Source: Candidatus Dojkabacteria bacterium (GTDB lineage: Bacteria > Patescibacteriota > Dojkabacteria > SC72 > JAFGCJ01). Taken from it: 9,108 nucleotides of DNA. How positions within the stretch are numbered: position 1 is the stretch's first letter; every line of letters begins with the position of its first letter. The position numbers and the translations under genes are program-made. Of the stretch, positions 1 to 6,576 are shown piece after piece. Location of the stretch: the NCBI GenBank assembly GCA_028696915.1, contig JAQVGB010000038.1, forward strand, positions 1-9,108, written 5' to 3'. The notes under the pieces are model-generated. The model had not been told where the DNA came from and searched no databases. It saw only the letters and a program-made list of their open reading frames with translations.

Positions 1-1170
1 GAGTTTTGCCCGTGCCATGGCGTTTCCTTGACCTTCCGGGACCACCCCTGCAAGCTCAAGAAGCCGTCCCGCCATATCGATCGCAAGGGATTCCAGCATC
101 TGTGGCCTTTGGGGACTGCGTTCAAAGACCCTCAGAACGTCCCGGATTTCGAGCAGCGGTCCGACACCGTACCCGTCGGGGCTCAACGCTTCCCGGGGAT
201 AGACGTCGAGCACAATGCCAAACTGCCGGGCGAGATTTTCAAAGCCCGCCTTCACCTCTGTCAATTCTTCAAGGGAATGTACTTTTGCACCTTTCCCATA
301 TGGAATATCAACAAGCAGATGACTGACCTTCATTGCAATTTTTTTAGCAATGATGCTGACCATATATTTGTCCTGTGACTCCATGTGCAGCGGCCGCTCA
401 ATATTGATCAAAACGTCGTCAGCCGGCGCAATTTGCATACTTCCACCCCACACCAGACATGCATTCTCTTTCTTGACCGTCTCTATGATTTTCTCTTTAG
501 GAAGGGTCACCGGCATGATCACTTCGAGCATGTCAGAGGTCCCGGCTGGGGTTGTGATCGAACGAGAGGAGGTGTTGGGCACCGTCAGTCCAAACGATGC
601 AACGATCGGGACCAGGATCGGTGTCACACCTTTCGCAGGAATACCACCAATCGAATGCTTGTCCACGATCTTCGCCGCCGGATCGCCATTTGAGAAATCA
701 AGTGTATCCCCGGTTTCAGCCATCGCCTTCGTCAGGTAGTACACTTCCTTCTCGTTAAAGCCGGGGTTGTACGAGGTCGCGGCGAAATACGTGATTTCTA
801 TCGTGTTAAGCCGTCGGTTTGCAATATCAGCGATAACGGAATGAATTTCTTCATATGAAAGCTCATGCCCTTTCATTTTTTTGCGCACGCTGTCCATCGA
901 TTTCGGCGGACTTGGAATCAGGACCGAAATGACATCACTCGACGGAATACCATATTTCATCCATACCTCCTGATACATACCAAGCTCACCCGGCTCAACC
1001 ATGCTGTCCGTTAAATCCACCGTTACATACAGACATACGTCGTGCCAGCAAATAAATACATTTCTTTCTGACGTGAATCCATACTCGTAGGCGTCACGTG
1101 TGTGCATGACAACAACAAGCGGATCGCCCGTCGAAATATCAAGTTTTTTGGTCCGAAAGTAGAACGACAT
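1..1170 (-). CDS. deoA: AMP phosphorylase (C-terminus cut by window edge)
   Basis: This enzyme phosphorolyses AMP (other NMPs are possible) to base plus ribose-1,5-bisphosphate, the entry step of the archaeal-type RuBisCO/AMP pathway in the cytosol. The frame is open from an ATG at 1170 to the edge, giving 390 codons; archaeal relatives are about 500 residues, so roughly 110 are missing. Residues 1-85 form the extra N-terminal domain of AMP phosphorylases (KKLDISTGDP near residue 8), which is absent from ordinary thymidine phosphorylases. The family signature lies at about 170-216: DKHSIGG, then TSSR and TPAGTSDMLE. Residues matching the E. coli thymidine phosphorylase phosphate ligands are present (K171, S173, T183, S201, T211). 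The loop after the GG is IPAKGVT, where archaeal enzymes usually have VPG(N/D)(R/K)TT. The start lies 19 bp after the rbcL stop with no clear Shine-Dalgarno, so it is probably co-transcribed. A pyrimidine nucleoside phosphorylase is the alternative, but the N-terminal domain and neighbours argue against it. Confidence 0.93.
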   Translation of the reverse strand, partial: MSFYFRTKKLDISTGDPLVVVMHTRDAYEYGFTSERNVFICWHDVCLYVTVDLTDSMVEPGELGMYQEVWMKYGIPSSDVISVLIPSPPKSMDSVRKKMKGHELSYEEIHSVIADIANRRLNTIEITYFAATSYNPGFNEKEVYYLTKAMAETGDTLDFSNGDPAAKIVDKHSIGGIPAKGVTPILVPIVASFGLTVPNTSSRSITTPAGTSDMLEVIMPVTLPKEKIIETVKKENACLVWGGSMQIAPADDVLINIERPLHMESQDKYMVSIIAKKIAMKVSHLLVDIPYGKGAKVHSLEELTEVKAGFENLARQFGIVLDVYPREALSPDGYGVGPLLEIRDVLRVFERSPQRPQMLESLAIDMAGRLLELAGVVPEGQGNAMARAKL

Positions 1171-1189
1171 GTCTGCAAGAACAGATAAA

Positions 1190-2485
1190 TTACGTAGCTG
1201 TCAGTCCGTACGAATAGGTGACCAGCGCTTTCTGCTGGTTCGGCTTCGAATAGGTCCCCCACTTACCAACCGCCTGTGCGAGCTCCTCGTGATCTTTGGC
1301 ATACTCCTCAAGCGATACACCGCGCATGTGTGCCTGCACCGCCTGCAGTGCGGCCGCCGCGCCACGCCGTGTTCCACCCGGATGCCCGTGGATCCCACCA
1401 CCGAGATTAATAATGACATCATTTCCAATCAGTCTGATCATTTCCGGAATCAGTCCCGGGTGGACACCTCCTGAAGCGATCGGCATCGTTGGCTTCAGGT
1501 CGTGCCATGGCATTCGCATGGCATCGTTGACCTCGGTAACCTGTTCCGCTCCGCCCTCCATTTTCCCGATGATCGTGCCAGTATGGAGTTGGTCAATCCC
1601 CGAAAGCCGTGCCGCACGCGCGATTGGAAGCATCGCAATCCCGTGCCGGGTCCCGTGCGTGAATGCTCCGTGCATCGCACGGTGGCCGTGAAGGATCAGT
1701 CCGTAGTTCTGGTTACGAATGTGTTGGACACCGGAAAAGCCGACCGTAAGAATATCCATCATGACCGCGTGACCACCCTGCACTTTCACAAATTCCGCCC
1801 GCCGCTCCATCTGGGTAATCGGCGCGCTGATATTTGGAACATAGAGCTTTCGATTTCCAGTCATTTCCTCGGCTTTTTTGCGCATTTCCAGTGTCTTGAT
1901 GATCCGCTCCTCGAATGGGTTGAACACCTGGTCGGTCAAATTCTCATCGTCCTTGACTACATCGATGCCCCCGACCCATGCGTCGAACGCGACCTGAGCG
2001 TGTTCGTCAGCGCTCAACCCGACCTTCGGCTTGATGATCGTGCCTAGAAGCGGACGCGTTTCGATGTTCAATAGCGACCGGATCCCTTCTATCCCGAATG
2101 CCGGTCCCATATATGAACGAACGTATGCAGGTGGAAATACGATGTCTTTGACCCGCAGATTCTTAATTTCCTTCAGTCCGAATACATTTCCGGACACATC
2201 GGAGAGAAGCTGAGGAACACTGCCTCCCTCAAACAGCGCGGTGGGATATGCGATTTTGATAATATTCTCCTCGTCATCGACAAAGAAAATCCGTGCCGCA
2301 AGCCGGTTGAACAGATCACTGCGCATTGTTGTCAAATCCGTCCAGGTCCCAATTGACGACTCTGCGGCGAGCGCTTCCGCTACTTCCAATAGGGACACAT
2401 CGGACTCGACATAAAATTCCTCAATAACATACGAAGATGGATCGATCTCCTCCCCGAGGTGAAGATAGTTCATCTTTCCATACAT
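1190..2485 (-). CDS. rbcL: Form III-type ribulose-1,5-bisphosphate carboxylase, large subunit
   Basis: RuBisCO joins CO2 to ribulose-1,5-bisphosphate and yields two 3-phosphoglycerates. In form III systems it consumes RuBP derived from nucleotides, not from a Calvin cycle. The 431-residue protein keeps the catalytic set by eye alignment: E42, T47 and W48 in AAESSIGTW; N100; K152 and K154 in IIKPKVG; the carbamylated lysine K178 with D180 and E181 in VVKDDEN; H268 and R269 in HGHRAMH; H301; loop 6 lysine K308 in IIGKMEGG; S338 in ASGG; and the phosphate-binding GGG at 362-364. The sequence resembles archaeal form III (ESSxGTW, KDDENLT, EEYAKDHEEL) more than form II/III, whose long insertion after loop 6 is missing. 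K308 to S338 is only 30 residues, shorter than I recall for Thermococcus. About 20 residues follow the usual KWG end. No small-subunit gene is in view, as expected. ATG at 2485 has no strong Shine-Dalgarno; M5 is an alternative. Confidence 0.97.
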   Translation of the reverse strand: MYGKMNYLHLGEEIDPSSYVIEEFYVESDVSLLEVAEALAAESSIGTWTDLTTMRSDLFNRLAARIFFVDDEENIIKIAYPTALFEGGSVPQLLSDVSGNVFGLKEIKNLRVKDIVFPPAYVRSYMGPAFGIEGIRSLLNIETRPLLGTIIKPKVGLSADEHAQVAFDAWVGGIDVVKDDENLTDQVFNPFEERIIKTLEMRKKAEEMTGNRKLYVPNISAPITQMERRAEFVKVQGGHAVMMDILTVGFSGVQHIRNQNYGLILHGHRAMHGAFTHGTRHGIAMLPIARAARLSGIDQLHTGTIIGKMEGGAEQVTEVNDAMRMPWHDLKPTMPIASGGVHPGLIPEMIRLIGNDVIINLGGGIHGHPGGTRRGAAAALQAVQAHMRGVSLEEYAKDHEELAQAVGKWGTYSKPNQQKALVTYSYGLTAT

Positions 2486-2502
2486 CGGTGCATCAGGACA
2501 AA

Positions 2503-2511
2503 ATTAGATCA
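2503..2511 (-). promoter_or_regulatory. Possible extended -10 box just upstream of rbcL
   Basis: On the minus strand the bases read TGATCTAAT, which matches the extended -10 pattern TGnTATAAT at all but one position. It would place transcription start near 2496 and give a leader of about 10 bases before the rbcL ATG at 2485. No good -35 is seen about 17 bases upstream. It sits in the 61 bp e2b2-rbcL gap, so it could be an internal promoter that raises rbcL and deoA relative to the genes before them, or it could be chance in AT-richer spacer. Confidence 0.25.
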
Positions 2512-2546
2512 ACGCATACACACGCCGGCATTCCGACACTACACAC

Positions 2547-3500
2547 CTACCACAGCCAGTTATACTGTTTGCCCATTTCCCGTTCAAGTTCTTCGGGCTT
2601 GAGAACTCCGAATTCGGTCACAAACCCGGTAATAAGTTCGTGAGGAATAATCTCGAAAGCAGGATTGATGATCTGGAGATTTTCGGGAGCGTCCGGCCAG
2701 ATCTCTTCGGGACTTCGCATTTCAATTCTCGGACGGTCGTAGATTGTCGCAGGATCAAGCTTCAGAAGGGTCCCAACCACATAGACCGGCTTGCTGGCAA
2801 AATATGACGAAAGAGCAATCCCGTAGCTTCCGACTTTATTGACCGTATCTCCCGACATCGATATCTGGTCGCATCCGATAAATACCACGTCGACCGGAAT
2901 ATCCCAATCCCCTACCAGAAACGATGTCACCGCGCTGTCAACGATCATTTTCACATCAAGGCCCGCCTGCACAAGGTTTTTTGCGGTGATCCGTCCCTGG
3001 AACAGCGGTCGTGTCTCCGTCGCTACAACGGAAAACGGTTCCCCTTGACGTCGTTCATGCATGCCCGTGCACATGTGCTCGACCGTCGAGGAATGACAGT
3101 GGGTGAGCACCCCATTTGTGCCAGAAAACTTGTTCACACCGACCTCGACAATGTTCTTTTTCGCCCGCTCAAGCATGGCAAGAAACTCGTCCATTACCTT
3201 GAGCAGATGCTCCTTCACCCTCACAGGGTCCTGTTCTCCCGGATATCTGATACGATAGGTATTGAGAAGAAATTTCAGGCCGTTTCGTGCCAACGGCTCA
3301 TTTGGCCGCGCATGCACAAGCTGAAGGCCGATCTTTTCGATTTCGGAAAGGAAAAGTTCTATACGTTCCGGTGTTCCGGAGTGCTCTTCAAGGTATAGCC
3401 TGATACCTTCAAAACATGACTGAGCAACAGCTGTTGCTCCTTGGATCTTCAGTGTTTCAATGTCCTTGATAATTGCGGCTATGTTTGTTGGTATTTCCAT
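2547..3500 (-). CDS. e2b2: Ribose-1,5-bisphosphate isomerase (eIF2B-like fold)
   Basis: This enzyme converts ribose-1,5-bisphosphate from AMP phosphorylase into ribulose-1,5-bisphosphate for RuBisCO. It belongs to the eIF2B alpha/beta/delta and MtnA-like superfamily. In the 317-residue protein the N-terminal third is helical. The core holds LTHCHSSTVEH with a catalytic-type cysteine (C135), ATETRPLFQGR near 169-179, and FIGCDQISMSGDTVNKVGS with the catalytic-type aspartate (D211). These match Cys133 and Asp202 of the Thermococcus kodakarensis enzyme. INPAFEIIPHELI near the C-terminus is also typical. A TTG at 3527 would add nine residues (MLRYLKRSR), but the ATG at 3500 fits family length and the usual N-terminus, so I chose it; neither has a clear Shine-Dalgarno. 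It lies 45 bp after the beta-CASP gene and 61 bp before rbcL. MtnA (methylthioribose-1-phosphate isomerase) is the main alternative, made unlikely by the rbcL and deoA neighbours. Confidence 0.92.
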   Translation of the reverse strand: MEIPTNIAAIIKDIETLKIQGATAVAQSCFEGIRLYLEEHSGTPERIELFLSEIEKIGLQLVHARPNEPLARNGLKFLLNTYRIRYPGEQDPVRVKEHLLKVMDEFLAMLERAKKNIVEVGVNKFSGTNGVLTHCHSSTVEHMCTGMHERRQGEPFSVVATETRPLFQGRITAKNLVQAGLDVKMIVDSAVTSFLVGDWDIPVDVVFIGCDQISMSGDTVNKVGSYGIALSSYFASKPVYVVGTLLKLDPATIYDRPRIEMRSPEEIWPDAPENLQIINPAFEIIPHELITGFVTEFGVLKPEELEREMGKQYNWLW

Positions 3501-3545
3501 GCGGGACCGTTTCAAATATCTTAGCAATCAGCATACCATATACCC

Positions 3546-4934
3546 CTACTCCAGCTCCACCCGATCATACAGGTCAGGAACATACGTTTCGCGCTTCAGC
3601 TCATCCCTGATCCGTTCGGAGAACTCAACAGCAACATCCGGATCTCCATGCACCACGAATATTTTCCGCGGAGATGTGCCAAATCCCCTCAGCCAGTACT
3701 CGAGGTCTCCACGGTCACCGTGCGCCGAAAACCCACCGAGTGTGTGCACCTGCAGATTAAGCGGGTATTGACGGCCTGAAAGACGGATCGTGCGTGCTCC
3801 GTCGACAATGTCACGGCCTTTTGTCCCTTTGACCTGGTATCCGGCAAACACCAGGTGGTTTTTGGGATTGTCGACGTTGTTTTCCAGATGGTAGACGATG
3901 CGCCCTCCGGTGCACATGCCGCTTCCGGCAAGAATGACTATGCCATGCCGCGCGGCAAGCCTGCGCGAATCACGGAATTTATCGATGTAGCGCAGGCCAT
4001 CGAACTGGAACACATGGTCCCCGCCCTCCAGAAGACGCCTGGCGTCCTCGTCAAAAAGCTCCGAGTGCCGCTCGAATATTTCAGTCGCTTTAATGCCAAG
4101 AGGACTGTCGAAATACACTTCGAGGCCGTCAGGGACCAGATGGTTCTCCGCAAATAAGTTCATTTCGTAGATAATCTCCTGTGCACGTTCGACCGCAAAC
4201 GTCGGGATCAGCACATTACCGCCCTCACGTTTCGCGTTCGTCAGTATCGAAAGCAGTTCGAGCAGTGTTTCGTCCTTGCTCCTGTGCAGACGGTTTCCGT
4301 ATGTCGACTCCACAACAACATAGTCCGCTTCCCTGACCAGGTCCGGGTCCTTCACAATCCGCTGGCCCGGCTGTCCGATGTCACCGGAAAAAACGATTTT
4401 CCGGTGCGTTCCGTCAGAATCCTTGGCCCACAGCTCGAAGAACGCGGACCCGAGAATATGGCCGGCGTCCCGCATCCTGAATTCCAAATTATCACTCAAA
4501 CGAATGCTGTCGCCGTACGGATACGTTTCGAAATACTGCATAACGTCAAGCGCCTCTTCCGGTGTGTAGAGCTGTGCCAGTTCACAATCAAGCTCCCCCC
4601 GCCGGTGGCATCGCTCGGCATCATCCTTCTGGATCTGCGCCGAGTCCTCAAGAAGGATCCTCACGAGATCGCGGGTGGCCCTCGTCGCAATGATTTTTCC
4701 ATGGAAACCGTGCTTTAATAGTACCGGCAACCTGCCGCAATGATCGATATGCGCATGTGTCAGAAAAACATAATCGATCTGACCGGGGTCGAACGGGAAC
4801 TGGTCCTGATTATGTGCCGACGCGTCCCGTCCTTGGAACATACCGCAGTCGACCAACACTTTATGAACACCGGTATCGAGGAAAAAACACGATCCGGTCA
4901 CCATTTTCGACGCTCCGCAGAATTGCAGGAACAT
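3546..4934 (-). CDS. Beta-CASP family metallo-beta-lactamase ribonuclease
   Basis: This is a predicted zinc-dependent cytosolic RNase of the CPSF/YSH1-like beta-CASP group (COG1236-type), of normal length at 462 residues. All metal-binding motifs are visible: D29 in LVDCGMFQG; H60, H62, D64 and H65 in THAHIDHCGRLP; H159 in DAGHILGSA; and D185 in FSGDIG. The beta-CASP motifs follow: A, E209 in ESTYGNR; B, AGSGMCTGGRI near 336-346; C, H405 in GFSAHGD; and H429 in VVHGDP. It lacks the KH domains of archaeal aCPSF1 and is not RNase J-like in its N-terminus, so the preferred substrate and whether it works as endo- or exonuclease are open. The N-terminus (FLQFCGASKMVTGSC) fits the family directly from the ATG at 4934, although no Shine-Dalgarno is seen. 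It follows the largest gap in the window and is the first gene of the putative e2b2-rbcL-deoA transcription unit, which suggests it may supply or control nucleotide release from RNA. Confidence 0.93.
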   Translation of the reverse strand: MFLQFCGASKMVTGSCFFLDTGVHKVLVDCGMFQGRDASAHNQDQFPFDPGQIDYVFLTHAHIDHCGRLPVLLKHGFHGKIIATRATRDLVRILLEDSAQIQKDDAERCHRRGELDCELAQLYTPEEALDVMQYFETYPYGDSIRLSDNLEFRMRDAGHILGSAFFELWAKDSDGTHRKIVFSGDIGQPGQRIVKDPDLVREADYVVVESTYGNRLHRSKDETLLELLSILTNAKREGGNVLIPTFAVERAQEIIYEMNLFAENHLVPDGLEVYFDSPLGIKATEIFERHSELFDEDARRLLEGGDHVFQFDGLRYIDKFRDSRRLAARHGIVILAGSGMCTGGRIVYHLENNVDNPKNHLVFAGYQVKGTKGRDIVDGARTIRLSGRQYPLNLQVHTLGGFSAHGDRGDLEYWLRGFGTSPRKIFVVHGDPDVAVEFSERIRDELKRETYVPDLYDRVELE

Positions 4935-5002
4935 GTAGTTGTCGGGCAGGTACTAACTTAATTTCTCTCTGCATCAGTCACATCACCGATATCGACCTGT
5001 TC

Positions 5003-5032
5003 ATCCTATCAAGATCGGATGGCATAGGGCAA
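5003..5032 (-). promoter_or_regulatory. Weak promoter candidate for the beta-CASP/RuBisCO unit
   Basis: The 115 bp between cca and the beta-CASP gene is the only sizeable non-coding gap. On the minus strand it holds TTGCCC (5032-5027), an 18-base spacer and TAGGAT (5008-5003), matching the sigma-70 -35 and -10 boxes at about four of six positions each. Transcription would start near 4996 and leave a leader of about 60 bases. A 5 bp inverted repeat (CATCC at 5002-5006, GGATG at 5017-5021) overlaps the -10 and could be an operator or chance. No rho-independent terminator for cca is apparent, so read-through is possible. Confidence 0.3.
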
Positions 5033-5049
5033 GCTCTTGTATCGTACCA

Positions 5050-6531
5050 CTACTGCCCTGCAAGCTCGCGTGCCCGTTCAAGTAAACGATCTTTGTCGTT
5101 CTGGGCGGGATCTTCGATCACCTCATCCAGCAGTTTTTTCAGGATTTCTCCCATTTTCGGCCCGGGATCAATTCCCATCTGCATCAGATCATCACCACTG
5201 ATTGCCAAATCGGAGACCCTCAGCGCCATGTCCTTCGCACGCACATCTGAGATCCGCGACTGCAGAAGCTCGATTTCTTTCGGCTGGAATACGGATTTCG
5301 GATTTGCCGCGGCATCAGCGATACGAAGAGAAAACAAATCATCAATGTTCTCTTCCCCTACCCGTGCAATGAACCGCCTCACCGCCGCATCGGTCCATTT
5401 CTTCGCCTCGTACTGCTCGACCTCTTGCTCAGTCGCACCCTCCGTGATCACCGGATAATAGAACATATGAAACCGTACCAATTTCGAGATCCGTTCAATT
5501 TCTGACCGGGAAAACCGCAGGCGCTTCATGATCTCACGTGCCATTTTCTCCCCTTCGAGATCGTGCCCGTAAAAGTGACCGTTTGGCATCGCCTTGCGCG
5601 GCTTCCCGATGTCATGGAAGAGCGCCGCCAGCCTGATGTCCACCGGAGCGGCGTCCACGGTACGCATCAGATGCATGAACACATCGTCAGCATGATACTT
5701 CGGCTGAGGAACATCCACCGCTTCAAGAAGCTCCGGCATGAAAATTTCAAGAAGACCGGTCTCCTTCATTCGGATGATCCCGATGGAGGGCTTGGCCGAA
5801 TGTTTCAGCATCTTCACAAACTCATCACGGATCCGTTCTTTCGATACCATCCGTGCGACAGGAAGCGTTTTTTTAATCGCATTTTTCGTTTCAGGATGAA
5901 TCTCGAATTCAAGCTGGGACGCCATCCTGCAGGCCTTGAACGCCCGCAGACCGTCCTCGGTGAACCGCTCCACCGGGTCCCCCACCGCCCGCACCACCTT
6001 CCGCTCCATATCTTGTTTGCCGCCGAAGGGATCATAGACCGTCCACTCCTTCTCTTCTTCACTTCCATCAAGCACATCCGAGGAAAAATCCAGCGCCATT
6101 GCATTAAATGTGAAATCACGGCGGCTCAGATCCTCGTCAATATCGCTGACAAATGTCACTTTTGACGGCCATCTGCCGTCGGTGTACTGTTGTTCGCTCC
6201 TCAGCGTCGTCACCTGCACCTCATTGCGCACGCCGTCCGCATCCGCAATCAGCACCGTCACCGTCCCAAACCTGATTCCCGTCGACACCGCCTTCGGAAA
6301 GATCTTGAGCATTTCTTCTGGAAGTGCATCGGTCGCAAGATCGTAATCGTCAGGCTCAATGCTCATGACCACATCACGAAGCGCCCCACCCACCAGATAA
6401 CAGTGAAACCCTTCTTTCAAAAGGATCCGCGCAACCGACTGCACATACGACGGAATCGAGAAGCGCACGGTGAATGAATTTGATTGTTTCGAGACTGACT
6501 TGTTTTCCATAGTTCTTTTTGTTACAGGCAT
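5050..6531 (-). CDS. cca: CCA-adding tRNA nucleotidyltransferase with HD domain
   Basis: This enzyme builds or repairs the 3' CCA end of tRNAs using CTP and ATP. It is a bacterial class II nucleotidyltransferase, 493 residues from the first ATG. The head domain holds LVGGALRD (46-53), the metal-binding pair D62/D64 in DDYDLATDA, and SRRDFTFNAMA at about 136-146. The nucleotide-selecting neck carries E192, D193 and R196 in TEDGLRAFKACR. An HD phosphohydrolase domain follows, with H280 or H287, the H306-D307 pair in LFHDIGKP, H319/H323 and H355. Poly(A) polymerase of the same family is the alternative, but a single complete CCA-type gene is the simpler reading. It starts 45 bp after the ABC ATPase gene. 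An extended -10 box overlaps this ATG, and the second methionine (M8, ATG at 6510, giving 486 residues) may be the true start when transcribed from that box; the first eight residues are not conserved family sequence. Confidence 0.93.
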   Translation of the reverse strand: MPVTKRTMENKSVSKQSNSFTVRFSIPSYVQSVARILLKEGFHCYLVGGALRDVVMSIEPDDYDLATDALPEEMLKIFPKAVSTGIRFGTVTVLIADADGVRNEVQVTTLRSEQQYTDGRWPSKVTFVSDIDEDLSRRDFTFNAMALDFSSDVLDGSEEEKEWTVYDPFGGKQDMERKVVRAVGDPVERFTEDGLRAFKACRMASQLEFEIHPETKNAIKKTLPVARMVSKERIRDEFVKMLKHSAKPSIGIIRMKETGLLEIFMPELLEAVDVPQPKYHADDVFMHLMRTVDAAPVDIRLAALFHDIGKPRKAMPNGHFYGHDLEGEKMAREIMKRLRFSRSEIERISKLVRFHMFYYPVITEGATEQEVEQYEAKKWTDAAVRRFIARVGEENIDDLFSLRIADAAANPKSVFQPKEIELLQSRISDVRAKDMALRVSDLAISGDDLMQMGIDPGPKMGEILKKLLDEVIEDPAQNDKDRLLERARELAGQ

Positions 6532-6538
6532 TATAGCA
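6530..6538 (-). promoter_or_regulatory. Consensus extended -10 box overlapping the cca start
   Basis: The minus strand reads TGCTATAAT, a perfect extended -10 (TGnTATAAT). Its last two bases are the first two of the upstream-most cca ATG. The hexamer about 17 bases further up is TTCTGT, a poor -35, as is common for extended -10 promoters. Transcription would begin near 6523, downstream of that ATG, leaving a leader of about 13 bases before the ATG at 6510. This suggests independent expression of cca and a shorter product. Confidence 0.45.
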
Positions 6539-6576
6539 GACGAAAAACTCCTACAGAAAAGGTTACACCCGAACGC

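Noticed and set aside
1023..1262. A minus-strand open frame overlapping the rbcL end and deoA start
   Set aside because: It is out of frame with both. The deoA frame through this stretch gives conserved family sequence (KKLDISTGDP) and stays open to the edge.
1502..2047. A 181-codon plus-strand open frame inside rbcL
   Set aside because: It is antisense to the conserved catalytic core of RuBisCO and has no recognisable protein features.
1190..2485. RuBisCO-like protein (form IV) or form II/III
   Set aside because: Every catalytic residue, including the carbamylated lysine and loop 6 lysine, is present, which argues against form IV; the long form II/III insertion after loop 6 is missing.
2486..2546. 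Terminator in the e2b2-rbcL gap
   Set aside because: There is only a 6-base GCCGGC palindrome with no stable stem or following T-run.
2547..3500. Methylthioribose-1-phosphate isomerase (mtnA) or translation factor eIF2B subunit
   Set aside because: The LTHCHSS and GCDQIS motifs fit R15P isomerase, and the immediate rbcL and deoA neighbours fit the AMP pathway, with no methionine-salvage genes nearby.
4757..5458. A 233-codon plus-strand open frame across the cca 3' end and the intergenic gap
   Set aside because: It is Ser/Arg-rich, has no family motifs, and lies antisense to two well-supported genes (cca and the beta-CASP RNase).
5563..6165. A 200-codon plus-strand open frame inside cca
   Set aside because: It is His/Arg-rich shadow coding opposite the conserved nucleotidyltransferase and HD domains.
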